Assembly (NCBI GenBank): GCA_003640385.1 | Contig: RCAB01000214.1 | Coordinates: 1 to 64,000 of the forward strand | Direction: 5' to 3' | Length of the DNA: 64,000 nt | From: Setaria digitata | Taxonomy: Eukaryota > Nematoda > Chromadorea > Rhabditida > Setariidae | Part shown: in pieces, positions 1-11,540 of the stretch | Numbering within the stretch: the stretch's first letter is position 1 | Layout: every line of letters begins with the position of its first letter | Position numbers and translations under genes: made by a program | Notes under the pieces: model-generated | Seen by the model: the letters and a program-made list of their open reading frames with translations, nothing else | What the model was told of the DNA's origin: nothing | The model's database searches: none

Positions 1-114
1 AGTAATAATAATAATAGTAATAATAATAATAGTAATAATAATAATAGTAATATAATAGTAGTAATAATAATAATAGTAATAATAATAATAGTAATAATAA
101 TAAATAAATAAATG
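1..114. repeat. TAA/TAG trinucleotide microsatellite
   Basis: The window opens with an interrupted array of TAA units with periodic TAG variants, ending in a short AAAT-type run. It is a simple sequence repeat with no coding sense. Confidence 0.95.
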
Positions 115-467
115 AATAGTAATAATATGATGATGATAACAATGGAATAAGAGGCTAACATGCTAACACGAGGAGCGATGAAGTAAGTTAGAAAACATCA
201 AGCGGTTTAAAGTAGCAATCTAGCAACCATTTGTAGTTGTGCACCTTCTCCCCATGTACTTCTATTAGCATTCCATTAGCAAAACATCGCTGAATTTCAA
301 ATCCTTCGTCCTCTTCTTTCTCCTTCATCCCTTCTCTTCATCCTATCTACATATCACCTATCACACCTATCACATCATATCATGTCATATCATGATGCAG
401 CACTACATCTGATTCTAGATGACACCAGCATCAGCTATTAATCTTCTAGAAGCTTCATTCCTTATAT

Positions 468-1708
468 TTATTCGCCATAGCATGGAAATTTGTTTGAAAT
501 GCTTGCCAGCAGTTCATCGTCTGTATCGTCATCTTTTGCACTATATAGTTTACATTTCAGGTTATATTTTTCTCGACAAGGATCATTCTAATTTCTGATC
601 TAGACTGAAGTACCAAGCTATCAGCTTCTATATCAATGTAAACTTTTTGTTTAATCATTTAGCTACTCAGTAAATACGGAAAGTAAACCGGTAGCACAAA
701 CATAAATCAACTGGAATTCACTTTAAGGAGAATAAACTGTTAATCATTTAACAGATCATAAGATGAAGTTAATCGCCATGATCGGAAGATTTTCTATTGT
801 AGTCTTTTGTGATTCGTAATGACCCATGGATACTAGTTTAAGAAAAAGAATTTCTTTTGGTATTTTAGTCAACGGAAATTTAGAAGACGAGTAAATAAGT
901 AAATTTAAGATTATTCAGATGGTTAGCTGAAAAGTTTTACTGGCTATAAGGAGAGTGATTATAGTAATTCTGCTTTTAGAAGCATTTTTGATCCTCTTTG
1001 CATATCAAACATCTTCTGAAATTAAAGGGAGAAAAATTTGTTAGCGATGGAAAACCAGATAGAAATAGGGGTACTGGTTGCAAGTATTAGTTTAAAGATA
1101 TTTAGTAGTAAAGATTCAAGGGTGCTAAATAAACTATGTTCAAATGATTCTTTCCGAATGACTGGAAAAGACAGATTGTAAAATATAGGCAAAAATTACG
1201 GTTACTAAAATTCCTTAATTTTGAAATGGAGCTATTTTTTAAATTGGGTTCTAGAAAAAAAAAAAAAAAATTCAGAAATTTTAGAATATAAAGCAATATC
1301 ATTAATTTATTTCGGCTAGCATATTTATATTTGCAACGATTGAAGCTTTGAAGTTTTCACTTCAACCATGAGAACTAAGAACTGAGTATGCTAACTTTTC
1401 TTAAATAGAAAAAGATGAAAATTACATAGCAGCAATTTAACATCACTGAAAAAGAGCTATAATGTTAAAAACTGGTACTGATTCTGGAGATTCAGAATGA
1501 CTTTATTGTCTGCAAGGATTCAAACAAAGAAAAACTACCAATAGATCGTTCATTCACTACTGCAATATATTTCCCAAAATTTTCAGTTTAGAGTATTTTT
1601 AACCATAAAGTGACAACTTACAACTTGTGGAGCTGCAATTTCAGTAATATTAGCTGCCACATTTCGTCGATTCATTGTAGACGAACGAAGCAGTTGGGAT
1701 ATTACTGC
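468..1708 (-). CDS. Unidentified minus-strand gene, two candidate 3' exons (partial)
   Basis: I do not recognise the product. Two blocks on the minus strand have good splice motifs and protein-like composition. Block 1 spans 1708..1622. It has a CCACTTCCAG acceptor and a GTAAGT donor and is 87 nt (29 codons) in phase 0, reading AVISQLLRSSTMNRRN and then VAANITEIAAPQV. Block 2 spans 540..468. It follows a TATATAG acceptor and needs two bases from the preceding exon. It encodes AKDDDTDDELLASISNKF then PCYGE and a TAA stop, so it would be the C-terminus. Their phases do not join directly (0 against 2), so at least one exon between them is missing from my reading, or they belong to different transcripts. 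No domain is visible. The 5' end should lie to the right, perhaps towards the GC-elevated segment at 7.6-8.6 kb. Confidence 0.42.
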
Positions 1709-2275
1709 CTGGAAGTGGGCGAAGGGATGGAGTGTCGAAAAAAAGTACTGAACTTTTCGTTTAACAGCTAATCATTTAATCCAATAATTGAATTGCCGAG
1801 TTGTGGTAGTAAGAGCCATTTCAATGATGAAATTTTAATGAATACAACACTCAACCTGTAGATTTCTGCAAATCGCAGACGGAGGGAAGTGTCACAAAAT
1901 AATAAAATATATTGAATGAAAAATGTAGTAATTGAGATGACGTATAACAATAATCGACGAACAGTTTACAGCTCAAAATGGTTTCTTTAGAGGAGAAGAA
2001 AAAAGAAAGAAGGAAATAAGGAGGAATAGCTCGATGAGAAGCAGATTAAATTAGCCATTGCCGATGGATAACCCATTGAAGAACTGTGAAACACTGTGTG
2101 GATCGAAGTATCTGTAAATCACTGGTAGTTAAATAAAGATTCTTAGTCCATCATAGTCTGGGGTCGGTAGTCCGCAAGTGAAACGATGAAGTTTTGAATT
2201 CGTTTCCAGTTTTTTTCTTTTTTAATGCTGTGAGCTAATACACCATTAACTGTGTAACACCGCTCGATCTAAGTT

Positions 2276-2285
2276 TACACACACA

Positions 2286-2324
<39 letters not shown>
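2276..2324. repeat. (CA)n dinucleotide microsatellite
   Basis: About 24 CA units with one interruption near the start. The polycysteine-valine stretch readable on the other strand is an artefact of this repeat. Confidence 0.97.
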
Positions 2325-2325
<1 letters not shown>

Positions 2326-2499
2326 GATGTATCCTATTAATTGAGGACAATTTAAAATAAATTGAAAAATAAGAGAAGACAATTTCTCGAAAAAATCCAA
2401 GAGCAAAATTAGGTGGACAATGCTGTTTAGCATACAGAGAGCATTTCACTGCTGAATTCAATGATTGTGCATTGAGAAATTACATTTGGCATCTGTTTG

Positions 2500-5400
2500 A
2501 ATTTAAAAAAGAAATTCAACTCGTTGAAACAGCTTAATGTTTAATGATTGGACTCTCTTCCAGTGCTAACCTGAATAATTGGAGAAATATCATAAACAAT
2601 AAATATTTAAAGTGCAGGAAGAATAAGGAAAATCATATTTTATGTTACAGATGTAAAAAATTAAGCAAAGAATCTCATTTGCTAGCTTTTATCACTATAT
2701 TTAGCATATTGTCACTTAATAATTATCATTTCAGTATTTTAAGATTGAACAAGAGGTATTCAGCACTCATACATTTCCAATTTCAGTTGTGTGCAGTGCT
2801 TGTGCCAGGAACAAAAATTTCTTTTCAGTTCAATATTAAATTTGGTGAAAAAATTTTTGATAACAGACTTTGTCCGCTACTTGAAGAGGTAGAGATCAGT
2901 TTTGTTTCCTAGCTTTCCTTATGAACTTTTAAATATAATTGGAAAAACATTTGTTTGTAGATATTTTAGGTTGTCACTATCTGCTTAAATTAAAGACTAA
3001 AAATTTGCTAGCGCTGGTAATACTGAGTAACTAAACAGTTTTAAGATGCAGGTAATAAACAAAGTTCCGACAGCATCTTAATTACCTTGAAAGTGGCACC
3101 AATATGATTTGTAATAAGCTACCCAGTATGATTTATGATAAGAAATTTATGCAGTGCATAGTTACTCTCCTATTTACTGCTGTTAATATTTGAGTTAGTC
3201 TAAAGTTGTCAATAACAGGAAGGAAGTAAATTTCCACACAAATCAAACATCCAATAAATGTTATTTGGGTCAAGTAACTATAATCATTTTAAAGTCCAAA
3301 TTTATAAATCGAGACTATATCTTTTTGAATAAACTTACGAACGTTTTCGCTATATTTAGTGCCCAATTTATTCGCCCGATTGCTTTCATCTTTGCATAAA
3401 TCCGTTTCTTTTTTTTTCGCCATCCTTCAGTACCAAGAAAATGCTCTTCCTGTACTGTATCTAGGCCTTTATTCTGCTTCAAGTCCTGAAATCAATTTTG
3501 CATGCTCAAGCGAGGGATATCTGGATCAGTGCTACTTATTTTTAAGTGATTTTCAGCTTTTTACTTCATTTCTAACACTAAAATATCCAACAAAAAGCTG
3601 GAAAAACTGTAATTTATAACACCATTATCTTTGCAAAAGCGCCTGTTAGATCTTCAATTACAACTTTTACAGTTCAATTTGATCAATTAAATTTTAATAT
3701 CATCTGCTTGACATACAGAAAATGCATGTGATTTGAGATTAAATTTTTTTTACTTCATTTACTATTGAACAATGTAGTTTGTGAGTTTATGAAAACACTT
3801 TTGCAAATGAAATCCAAAAAATCATTTGAATATTTTATATCTTTCATTTCTGTTTTCGATTCTAACCCTACTCTGGGGCAGTTTAAAGAAAAGTAAGAAG
3901 CAAGTAACGTGTACATTCATTGTTAGAAATAGCTTCATTAGCTCGTTAAATATATAACCCTTGTTGTAAAGAGATCTTTTTAATCCTTTTAATCTTCGGT
4001 GTATGTTGTTTAGAAATACTATTACAACAGTGAACTAATTAGTAGAAAGATTAAAGTGAACGGTTCGATTGTATTTGATCTTACCATGCGCGCAGTGCTT
4101 AGATTAAACATAATTAAAAACACAGCTGAATTCAATTTTACGGGCAATCCCAGCTTGTTAATATATGATAGATAATATGTTCGTATTGGATGAATTTGCC
4201 AAATTTGGAATTTCAGTAGTAGTGCATCTGTAAGCCTAAAATATCTGTACCAGCTTGTGCTAATTTGCTAACTCATATCCACAATGATTGAAAATCTCAA
4301 AACACTAGTAAGAAAGTTTTGTTAAAATGAAGTGATAAAAGATCTGCAAATTATGACTCCAAATTTAAACTTAATTGAAGTGATGAGAGATCTTCAAATT
4401 ATGACTCCAAATTTAAACTTCTTGCCTTTATTATTATTATAATTTTTTTTTTTCAATATACGAAGTATATTCAAGTACTATTTGAAATTAAAAAACTTCC
4501 GGGTTTTCTGAAATATTATTTGTCTTGAAAATGTGAAAATGTTTACCTTCCAATCAATCATGCAGTTAGTTATTTCAAACAATGTCGCTTTAATTCCATA
4601 AAACAGCAGAAATTTGAACTGGATGTAAAGTTCAGTTTTTCTTGATAAAACTAAAAAAGCAAATCAGAAATATTGGTGATCATTGACGCCTATTAAACAT
4701 AAGTAGGATTTATTGAGGATAACATGCTGTCATTCTGGGCAAAATTTCAGATGTCTATTCTGCAGTGAAAGAAAGGTACGGATAACCATGATAAGCCGGA
4801 ATACGATCATTTCGCACAAAATCATTCGTCACGAAATAGCATGATTTTATAAATTAAAGTTACTACAGTAAATGATTCCCTAACGCTGAAGATTTCTTAG
4901 ACTCAGTTAGACCAGCTAGGATTGTTAGTGATCCACTTTTATTGTTTTGCGAATCTGTTAGTAGTGAAATAAATTCAAGTTCTACAATAACAATTGTAAT
5001 TTACAATGGTCTCAAAACTTGCTGAAAAAATATTCATTAGCTAGAATACACTAAATTTATGAATTAGTAATTAAAATAATCTAATGAAACGGTTTTCGTC
5101 CTTATATAATAAATCTGCATCTAATACATTCATGCAATCAAATTTAATTGGAAAACTCCCTAATTTACAACAATATGTTAGAAAAAAATTTTGTTTTTAA
5201 AGACGAAATGGCTTTAAGATCTGTTTTGAATTAGATTTCACAAAGTTTTAAAGATTTCAGAAGATTTTCCAGCTGGTTAAATGAATTACGAAAAAGTACC
5301 AGGAGGAAATGATTTTGCAGTAAAGACCACAAAGTGACATAGAGCACTAAAATTTTGTTTAGTGCTTTCTGAAAGCAACTCGAACGTTTCAGTGGTGAAA

Positions 5401-7600
5401 ACAAATAGTCATATGCTACCTTTCAATCTCTGTTCTGAACTTTTGTTAGGCTTAGGACATCTTTTCCACTAGAACAATAAAACTTTGAAGATTTAGAAAA
5501 AATTTGATGAGATATCCTAAAAACTTTGGTCGATTTTTGCTTTACAGAATAAAACATTACTAAGTTGTTTGCTTATCATAATAGTCTTTTCTTTCTCTTT
5601 AAAATAATGAATTCCTATTTCAAATTTCTCTGAAAACTCTTCCAATATTTTCAAAATTCTGCATTCAATTCAATTTTCATTTCCTGAATTCTCTTCAAGA
5701 ATTTGCACTTTAATCTTCTATTGTGGCATAAGGATAGTAATAGTTAATTAATTTCGAGTATGATATTTTAAAATTATTGCGGAAGCTTTGAGCAAGCCTA
5801 AAGAACAATACCATATCTGTTCATCCGGTAGCCATATCAAAGTCTAAATAGCGGGTTGCAGAAGAACTTGATAGCTAGTAGCATTAATTAAAACCAATAA
5901 TGTTCAATATTGCCGTCATCAGCTGAACATTATGGAATCTAAATTTCTTGGCTCACCGATCCTACTTACCAAACTTTGCAAGGTTTTTGTCAAATTTCAT
6001 TTCATGTCCTAGCATAAACTTAGTACGATTATTATTATGAAAGTCAAAAGATCTGAAATATACCTGCATTCAATTATCACAACATCTGTTTACTTAATAG
6101 AAAACATTGCGAACCGCTGTTGCTTGTGATCTCTTTCTTTTCAGAAAGTTGCATAAAGTAGCCATGTCAATTATAATAATTAGTCAATTTCATATGAAAC
6201 TAAGCCTGTATTTTGAAAAAAACGTAAAAAATGAATTTAAAACAAGTTAAAATTGATATTTTTCAAGCAAAATGAATTTAAAAAAAAAAGAACTCTGTAC
6301 CAGAAACGTAATTAAGAAAAGAATTATTTCGGTCATTTACAAAAATTGAAAACATTTATTATCATGCCAAAAAATGAAGAAAAATGGTGCATCATTGCTC
6401 CTCATCTATATTAATTAAAAAACAAGCAATTAGCACAATTAAATTACTCCTCTTCACATTTTTGTTTAACGGAATTAACAAAAATTTTCTGTGATATATT
6501 TTTAGCAGTACGATTACATTCACAATGTCCCTCATTTGATTTAATTCTATGTGATCTAATGAAATACTCTGTAGTTAATAGTGCCAGAGTACTGAAATAT
6601 TCGAAGACTGCAAAAGTGTCCAAAATAAATATTTCGATTGTGGCATAAAATAAAACTCACTTTATGTAATATATTTATTGGAACTTGTAACAAATTATTT
6701 AAGCTAAATTAGATCGATGAAAAATTACTGAAACCTACTACTTCAAGCTATCCATTCATCCATTAATATAACATTTCAAGAGCTATGATCAAAAAAAAAG
6801 TCGGTAAAAATCAAGACGAAAATGGTTCCATCCAGGTCATGTGAAAATTTCGACATTTTATTATCAGAAAAACTTCAGTTTTGGGAAATTTTTTCAGGCC
6901 TGAAATTTTCTCGAGAAAGATATTCTAGAAGTATTGGCCCTTCTCATTCACAAATGAACTTCCAACTAGTACAGTTCAGTTCTCTGGCAATAATTTAGTA
7001 TGAGGTATTAATCAATTTTGACGCATTTTTAAATTCATTGCATAGATTTTTGATGGAAGAAATATATGTCATAGTTTTTCTTCTATTTCGGAAAAAAAAA
7101 AAACTACAATCGTAGTTTTAGTCACAAATATCCCACTCGTTCCCGGATTTTCTTTACCTGAGCATGGAAGAAATATGCGAATCCCGTGAGTTATCATGAT
7201 CACGAAATTCTTTTAAGCTTTCCATCCATTTCATTCGTTCTTTTATTTTATACTCTTCATTCAATTTCTTTTTCTTTTTTTTTACCTGATGGATGATTGC
7301 TTCTATTTAAACTCATGAAAAAAAAAAGTATGAATAATGAAACAGATAGAAAAATCATCATTGATGTTTAAAAAAAGAAGAAAAAAATATTAAAACATTG
7401 TTTTCGCATTAATTTTAGACTTAAAAGTGCCACCGATTTGGTTGGTATAAGGCATGAAATATTGTTTTGAAATAGAAGCTAAACTTCTTCATTTGTATTA
7501 TCTTCTGAAGTATTCTCGTGCAGAGTATCTTGAGATAACCAATACTCTATAAAATTTTTCTTGAAACTTTGGGTCAACCTTCTTTTATCAGTAACATTTA
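2500..7600. other. AT-rich stretch with no gene recognised
   Basis: I see only short open frames with composition typical of AT-rich noise, for example near 2544-2912 and 3359-3619, plus poly(A/T) runs. No splice-supported coding exon was found on either strand. It may contain introns or 5' exons of the minus-strand gene to the left. Confidence 0.5.
4329..4420. repeat. Two-copy 48-bp tandem duplication
   Basis: A 48-bp unit at 4329-4376 is repeated immediately at 4377-4420 (second copy truncated). The two differ at only a few positions; both contain the string TTATGACTCC followed by AAATTTAAACTT. It is non-coding. Confidence 0.93.
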
Positions 7601-7619
7601 GCTAAAATAAGCAGTTATT

Positions 7620-8700
7620 TGGAACGAATAAATACAATTCATTCCCTTTTGCGTACATTTTAAATTTAATAATAAATACTTCTTTGGGGTTGTTTGTGAG
7701 AGAGTGTTTTTCTTTCGTTGATTTTCTCACTCTCAGAAGGTTAGCGCTAAGGCGTAACATGCGTAAGAGTGAACGCTGCAACAAGACCTCGTGAATACAG
7801 CGTGTTTGCCTTTTTTCCTTGGAAGATGAGTTGCTCAACGGGGTTTTTTTTGAGAGTGAAATAAGTTGGAAGTAAAGGAATATGGACATCCGATTTTCTT
7901 CAATTTAAAAAAAAAAAAAAAGAGAAGAAATGGATTGATGAGTGGAACAGGTGATGGAAGAGTAGGGAGTGCACGACGGGATGAATTGTTTGTGGCATCC
8001 ATCGTGGAGCCGCTGGAAAATGGATTAAGAACGGGTCTGTTACGGGGAAGAGACGAAGTAAGTTGTTTCTTGGAAATGTCATCAAAACGATATGGCCCTC
8101 TTATGATCTTTTTACCCGTGTGGAAGTCTGTAACTGCCGCCACTACTACTGCTGCTGCTGATTCTACTACTACAACTACTACTACTGTTATTAATATCAT
8201 CACGGAAATGATAATAATAATAACAATAACAACAACAATAACAATAATAATAATAATAGATGATGGTGGTCGTAAGGGGTGATGATGATAGCGGTGATGA
8301 TGTGATGATGGTGATGCTGCTGATGATGGTTGTATTGGTGACGGTGGTGACAGTGATGTTGGTGCTATCAGCGACCAGGACGACGATCGCGATGTGATGA
8401 GATGCGATCGTCCTCTCTGTATGGCGATGTTCCATCAGGGGCTATCCGATCCATCCTTTTCTCCTGCAGTAACACACGATTGAATCTTTTTGATGTTGAT
8501 GTCTACCGTTATCTTTCTCCTTTACCGAATTTTTCTGCTTTTTCTAAATTTTTGCAATTCCTTCGTAGGTTTTACCATCGCAATCAGTGATATCCAATCT
8601 CCGTAATTATTATCATAATCAGTACCACTGCTATCGCAGTCACCTGTTCCATCGTTATTGATTCACTACCCTGCTTTCTTCCTTTCACGGGTCATCATTT
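7620..8700. other. GC-elevated, trinucleotide-rich segment upstream of the cystine-knot gene
   Basis: Base composition shifts sharply from the flanking AT-rich DNA. Between about 8130 and 8345 there are runs of ACT/GCT, AAT/AAC and GAT/GGT trinucleotides. These keep several frames open on both strands and give low-complexity reading frames (poly-Thr, poly-Ile, poly-Val, poly-Ser). I regard those as repeat artefacts. The position between a minus-strand gene and a plus-strand gene fits a 5' regulatory or promoter region (inference). Confidence 0.45.
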
Positions 8701-9047
8701 GCAGTTAGCTTTTTCACGCCACTTGAATTCTGAGTGAGAGGAGAAATAATTCAGTTTAGAAAAAGATCGGCAGCTAGTATGCGCGATGTGAGGAGAAAAG
8801 TATCCGCTAAAGTGGACGACAGTAAGGTGGCAGATGGCATGCCCTGTCGAATTGTTGCAAATCACCTTAACTCCGGAAAGTCTCGCATGTGCATTCCCGG
8901 CGACGAGAACGGTGCTATTAGCTTTCGGTATATCGGATGTCATTTGCAGCCAACAGATGTGTACCTGTTCCCGGTGGCACTATTGGATCTATGCTAAACG
9001 ACCACGATAGAGGTGACGAATTGTTCGTGTGGAACAATCACCCCGTG

Positions 9048-11478
9048 ATGAACAAGTGGAAGTGCACCAAGACCTCAGGTGTAGTTTTACTTACTCCTAA
9101 GGAAACGACCCTTTTGTCACTATTTCGTACCTCGACAGCATTTCGAACTTATTTTATTGTTATACTACTGTCCACCGCAGCCACTGTTCAGAGTGTAATT
9201 TTAACAACCGATCAGCAACAACAGCAGGACGAGGTTGCCGTCTGTACCCAAACTGATCTCTCATCAGCATCAGGTTATTTCATACATTCATACAATTTTT
9301 TCAGATTTATGTTCGGGGATATCCTTCGCAAGTGCTATGTGAGTTGTATTAGCACCTTGGCGTCATAACTGAAATTTTAGGAGAGAAATCCCACTTCCAG
9401 TTAGCACGATAAATTTAAATGCATTTTCAGAGAGCGAGCTGTTAAGCTGCAGACGTCATTATCGTTCATTACTACAAAAAGTGAACGGTGAACTGGCACG
9501 AGTATCACGTCAGAAACGTTTTTCTCCCGTGTCAGCATCACTGCCTAATCGTGAATCAGCACTATTTCTGGATCGGCTCAGGATGATACGTCTAGCACGT
9601 GAAGAAGAGCTGAATCACACGCTTAGTGAAGCTAATGACGAAGAAGTCATCCAAAAACGTCGCAGACCATTTGTTCCGAAGGTAGTGCTTTTTGAAAAAT
9701 GAAACATTACTGATCACATAAAACGAGTTTAACATTTTCAAATGTTTATCGCTGATCTTCCAGAGAAATAATACTGTTGAAGAATGTCGTCAGCTATCAC
9801 AACAGGAGCTGGTTATTGAACTGAAGCAGAAAGGAACATATAACCCAGATCTGATGGCCTGGGATGCTTCAGGAATCATTCGTTTCTTGGATCGTTCTAT
9901 TGGTGATCAGTATGAAGTATGTATATTGTATGCAAAAGCGTTTCAAAAACTTTTAAAAAATTGAAATTTTCTGAAAAATCTTCGAAATTTATTGAAATTG
10001 ATAATATTTCAGAGACAGTCGAAAACTCGTCTAAGCATCGAGGAAACAATGGAGCGTAATGTGGAAGCACTGGAACGGATCTTGTCGGAACTGAACATTG
10101 AATGTGATGTACGTTCGCCTTCGGTGATTTCTCGACTGCAAAATCTGACATCGTGAGAGTTCGCAACATATCTCACACATCTATCATCGCCACTTTTTTA
10201 TAACTTCCAACTCCAATACGCTTTTTTTTTTCTTTTTTTTTTAATTTTATGTAAATCAATAGCATCTATGCCAACAGCAAATAAATCAATGCTAATTAAG
10301 TTCGAGACGTTAAGCTTTAACATAGTGCAACTTGGTATTCGAAAAAAAAGTTCGAAAGAAAAGTTAGCTATGATTTTGAGAGCATTACAATAATTCTAGC
10401 TCTTAGTATGCCTCCGAAATTCAAGCTTTGATTTAACTTTGAATGAAGTGCTGAAATACCTGTGGATCGTTTTTTTTTTTTTTTTTTTCTTTTTTTTTCA
10501 TTCATCCATATGATAAGTTTGGTTTCGGAAAATAAATGAATATAGAACAGAAAGTCGACGAACGGTTATATCGCCGTCCATACGTATGATGGAACCCGAG
10601 TTGGAGCGCAACAAACGTGGAACTGCTGAAAGTGTTATCGATTCCTTGATAGCATCTGGAGCCGTCGATGCGCACATCAAAGGAGATCTAATAATGCGTA
10701 AACGTCAAAAACTAATTGGTTATTTTTTAATTTTTTTAGTTTAAACGGAATTATCCAGAAGCTGAAGTGACACTCGTAAAAGAAAAGATACTTATGACAA
10801 AGATTTATGAATTCTTATTAAATTTACGAAGTTTCAATGTTTCATTTAAGCATCTTAGCATCATCTCGAAATTTCAAAAAACCCAAATATGTGCTAGAAA
10901 AAAAAAGTGGTGTTTTAAAAAATTGCAGGAGATGTCCATGTGATACCGTTTGGATGTGATAAAAGAGGAGGTGAAGAGGATGGTTACCTGAGGTTATGTG
11001 GTGCTTGTCAGGCTATACGTCGTTTACCAGATACTTTTTTTCCGCCGTTTATCAACGAAGTGATGTGTGACGATGATAAAGCTTGCCTTTATTTTTATGA
11101 TTTTCGTACGTTTACTTTCTTTTTAAAATTATCTGCAAAGTGATTTATGTTCGACCGATATCATTTCCGTCCTATTTTGAGGAGATTCGCCACTGATAAG
11201 TCTGCTATTTATTTAAAATTTAAGTCGAAATTATACATATTGCTTCTCTTCTCTTACATAATTTTAAAGCCTTTTCTGAGTGACAGAATTGCGGTCAAAC
11301 CAAACAGTTATTGAAAATTTCCATTTTAGCTCATGGAAAATGCACACAAAAACATATGAATTTTGTTGTATTGAAGAACGTCGGTACGGATGATTGTCAG
11401 ATATGGCAAAAGTTCAATCTAAATGTACGAGTTTCGTGCGAATGTTTTGTTGGTTTGTTACTTTGTGATGTATTGTAA
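9048..11478 (+). CDS. Secreted proprotein with C-terminal cystine-knot-like domain (Trunk/PTTH-like)
   Basis: Seven phase-matched exons: 9048-9273, 9431-9681, 9764-9916, 10013-10152, 10555-10697, 10929-11105 and 11330-11478, giving 412 residues. In-frame ATGs at 8937 and 8991 are alternative starts. A hydrophobic core (YFIVILLSTAATV, about residues 34-47) suggests a signal peptide with a long n-region or a signal anchor. Furin-type sites RQKR (102-105) and RNKR (275-278) suggest processing. The last ~100 residues carry nine cysteines (314, 328, 331, 351, 357, 368, 386, 400, 402) in a pattern CxxC...PPFINEVMC...C...C...FVVLK...C...VSCEC, close to the Trunk/PTTH/Noggin type of dimeric cystine-knot ligand; IL-17-like folds share parts of it. 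The family call is inference from spacing. The 10152/10555 junction is the weakest: a 10112/10551 splice keeps the same downstream frame. An alternative 3' end splices 11452 to 11836 and stops at 11867. Confidence 0.72.
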
Positions 11479-11534
11479 ATATATTAATTTAACCACTACA
11501 TATAAATTGACTTACAGTTGCTTAAATAATTTCC

Positions 11535-11540
11535 AATAAA
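11535..11540 (+). terminator. Poly(A) signal AATAAA
   Basis: A canonical AATAAA lies about 57 nt downstream of the TAA at 11476-11478. It supports the read-through terminal exon of the cystine-knot gene over the alternative exon at 11836. Confidence 0.55.

Noticed and set aside
2246..2461. A minus-strand frame with a cysteine-valine repeat
   Set aside because: It is created by the CA microsatellite.
2544..2912. A 122-codon plus-strand frame
   Set aside because: No domain, codon composition like the AT-rich background, no splice or promoter context.
7835..8435. Several overlapping open frames of 60-138 codons on both strands
   Set aside because: They are generated by trinucleotide repeats (poly-Val, poly-Thr, poly-Ile, poly-Ser) and overlap each other on opposite strands.
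8734..8997. An 87-codon plus-strand frame just upstream of the cystine-knot gene
   Set aside because: It is out of frame with the gene, and an intron joining the two would be only about 35 nt. It is more likely 5' UTR or composition effect.
9274..9304. A 31-nt intron ending at TTTTTTCAG in the cystine-knot gene
   Set aside because: Too short for a spliceosomal intron. The acceptor at 9430 gives a correct phase and a continuous coding exon.
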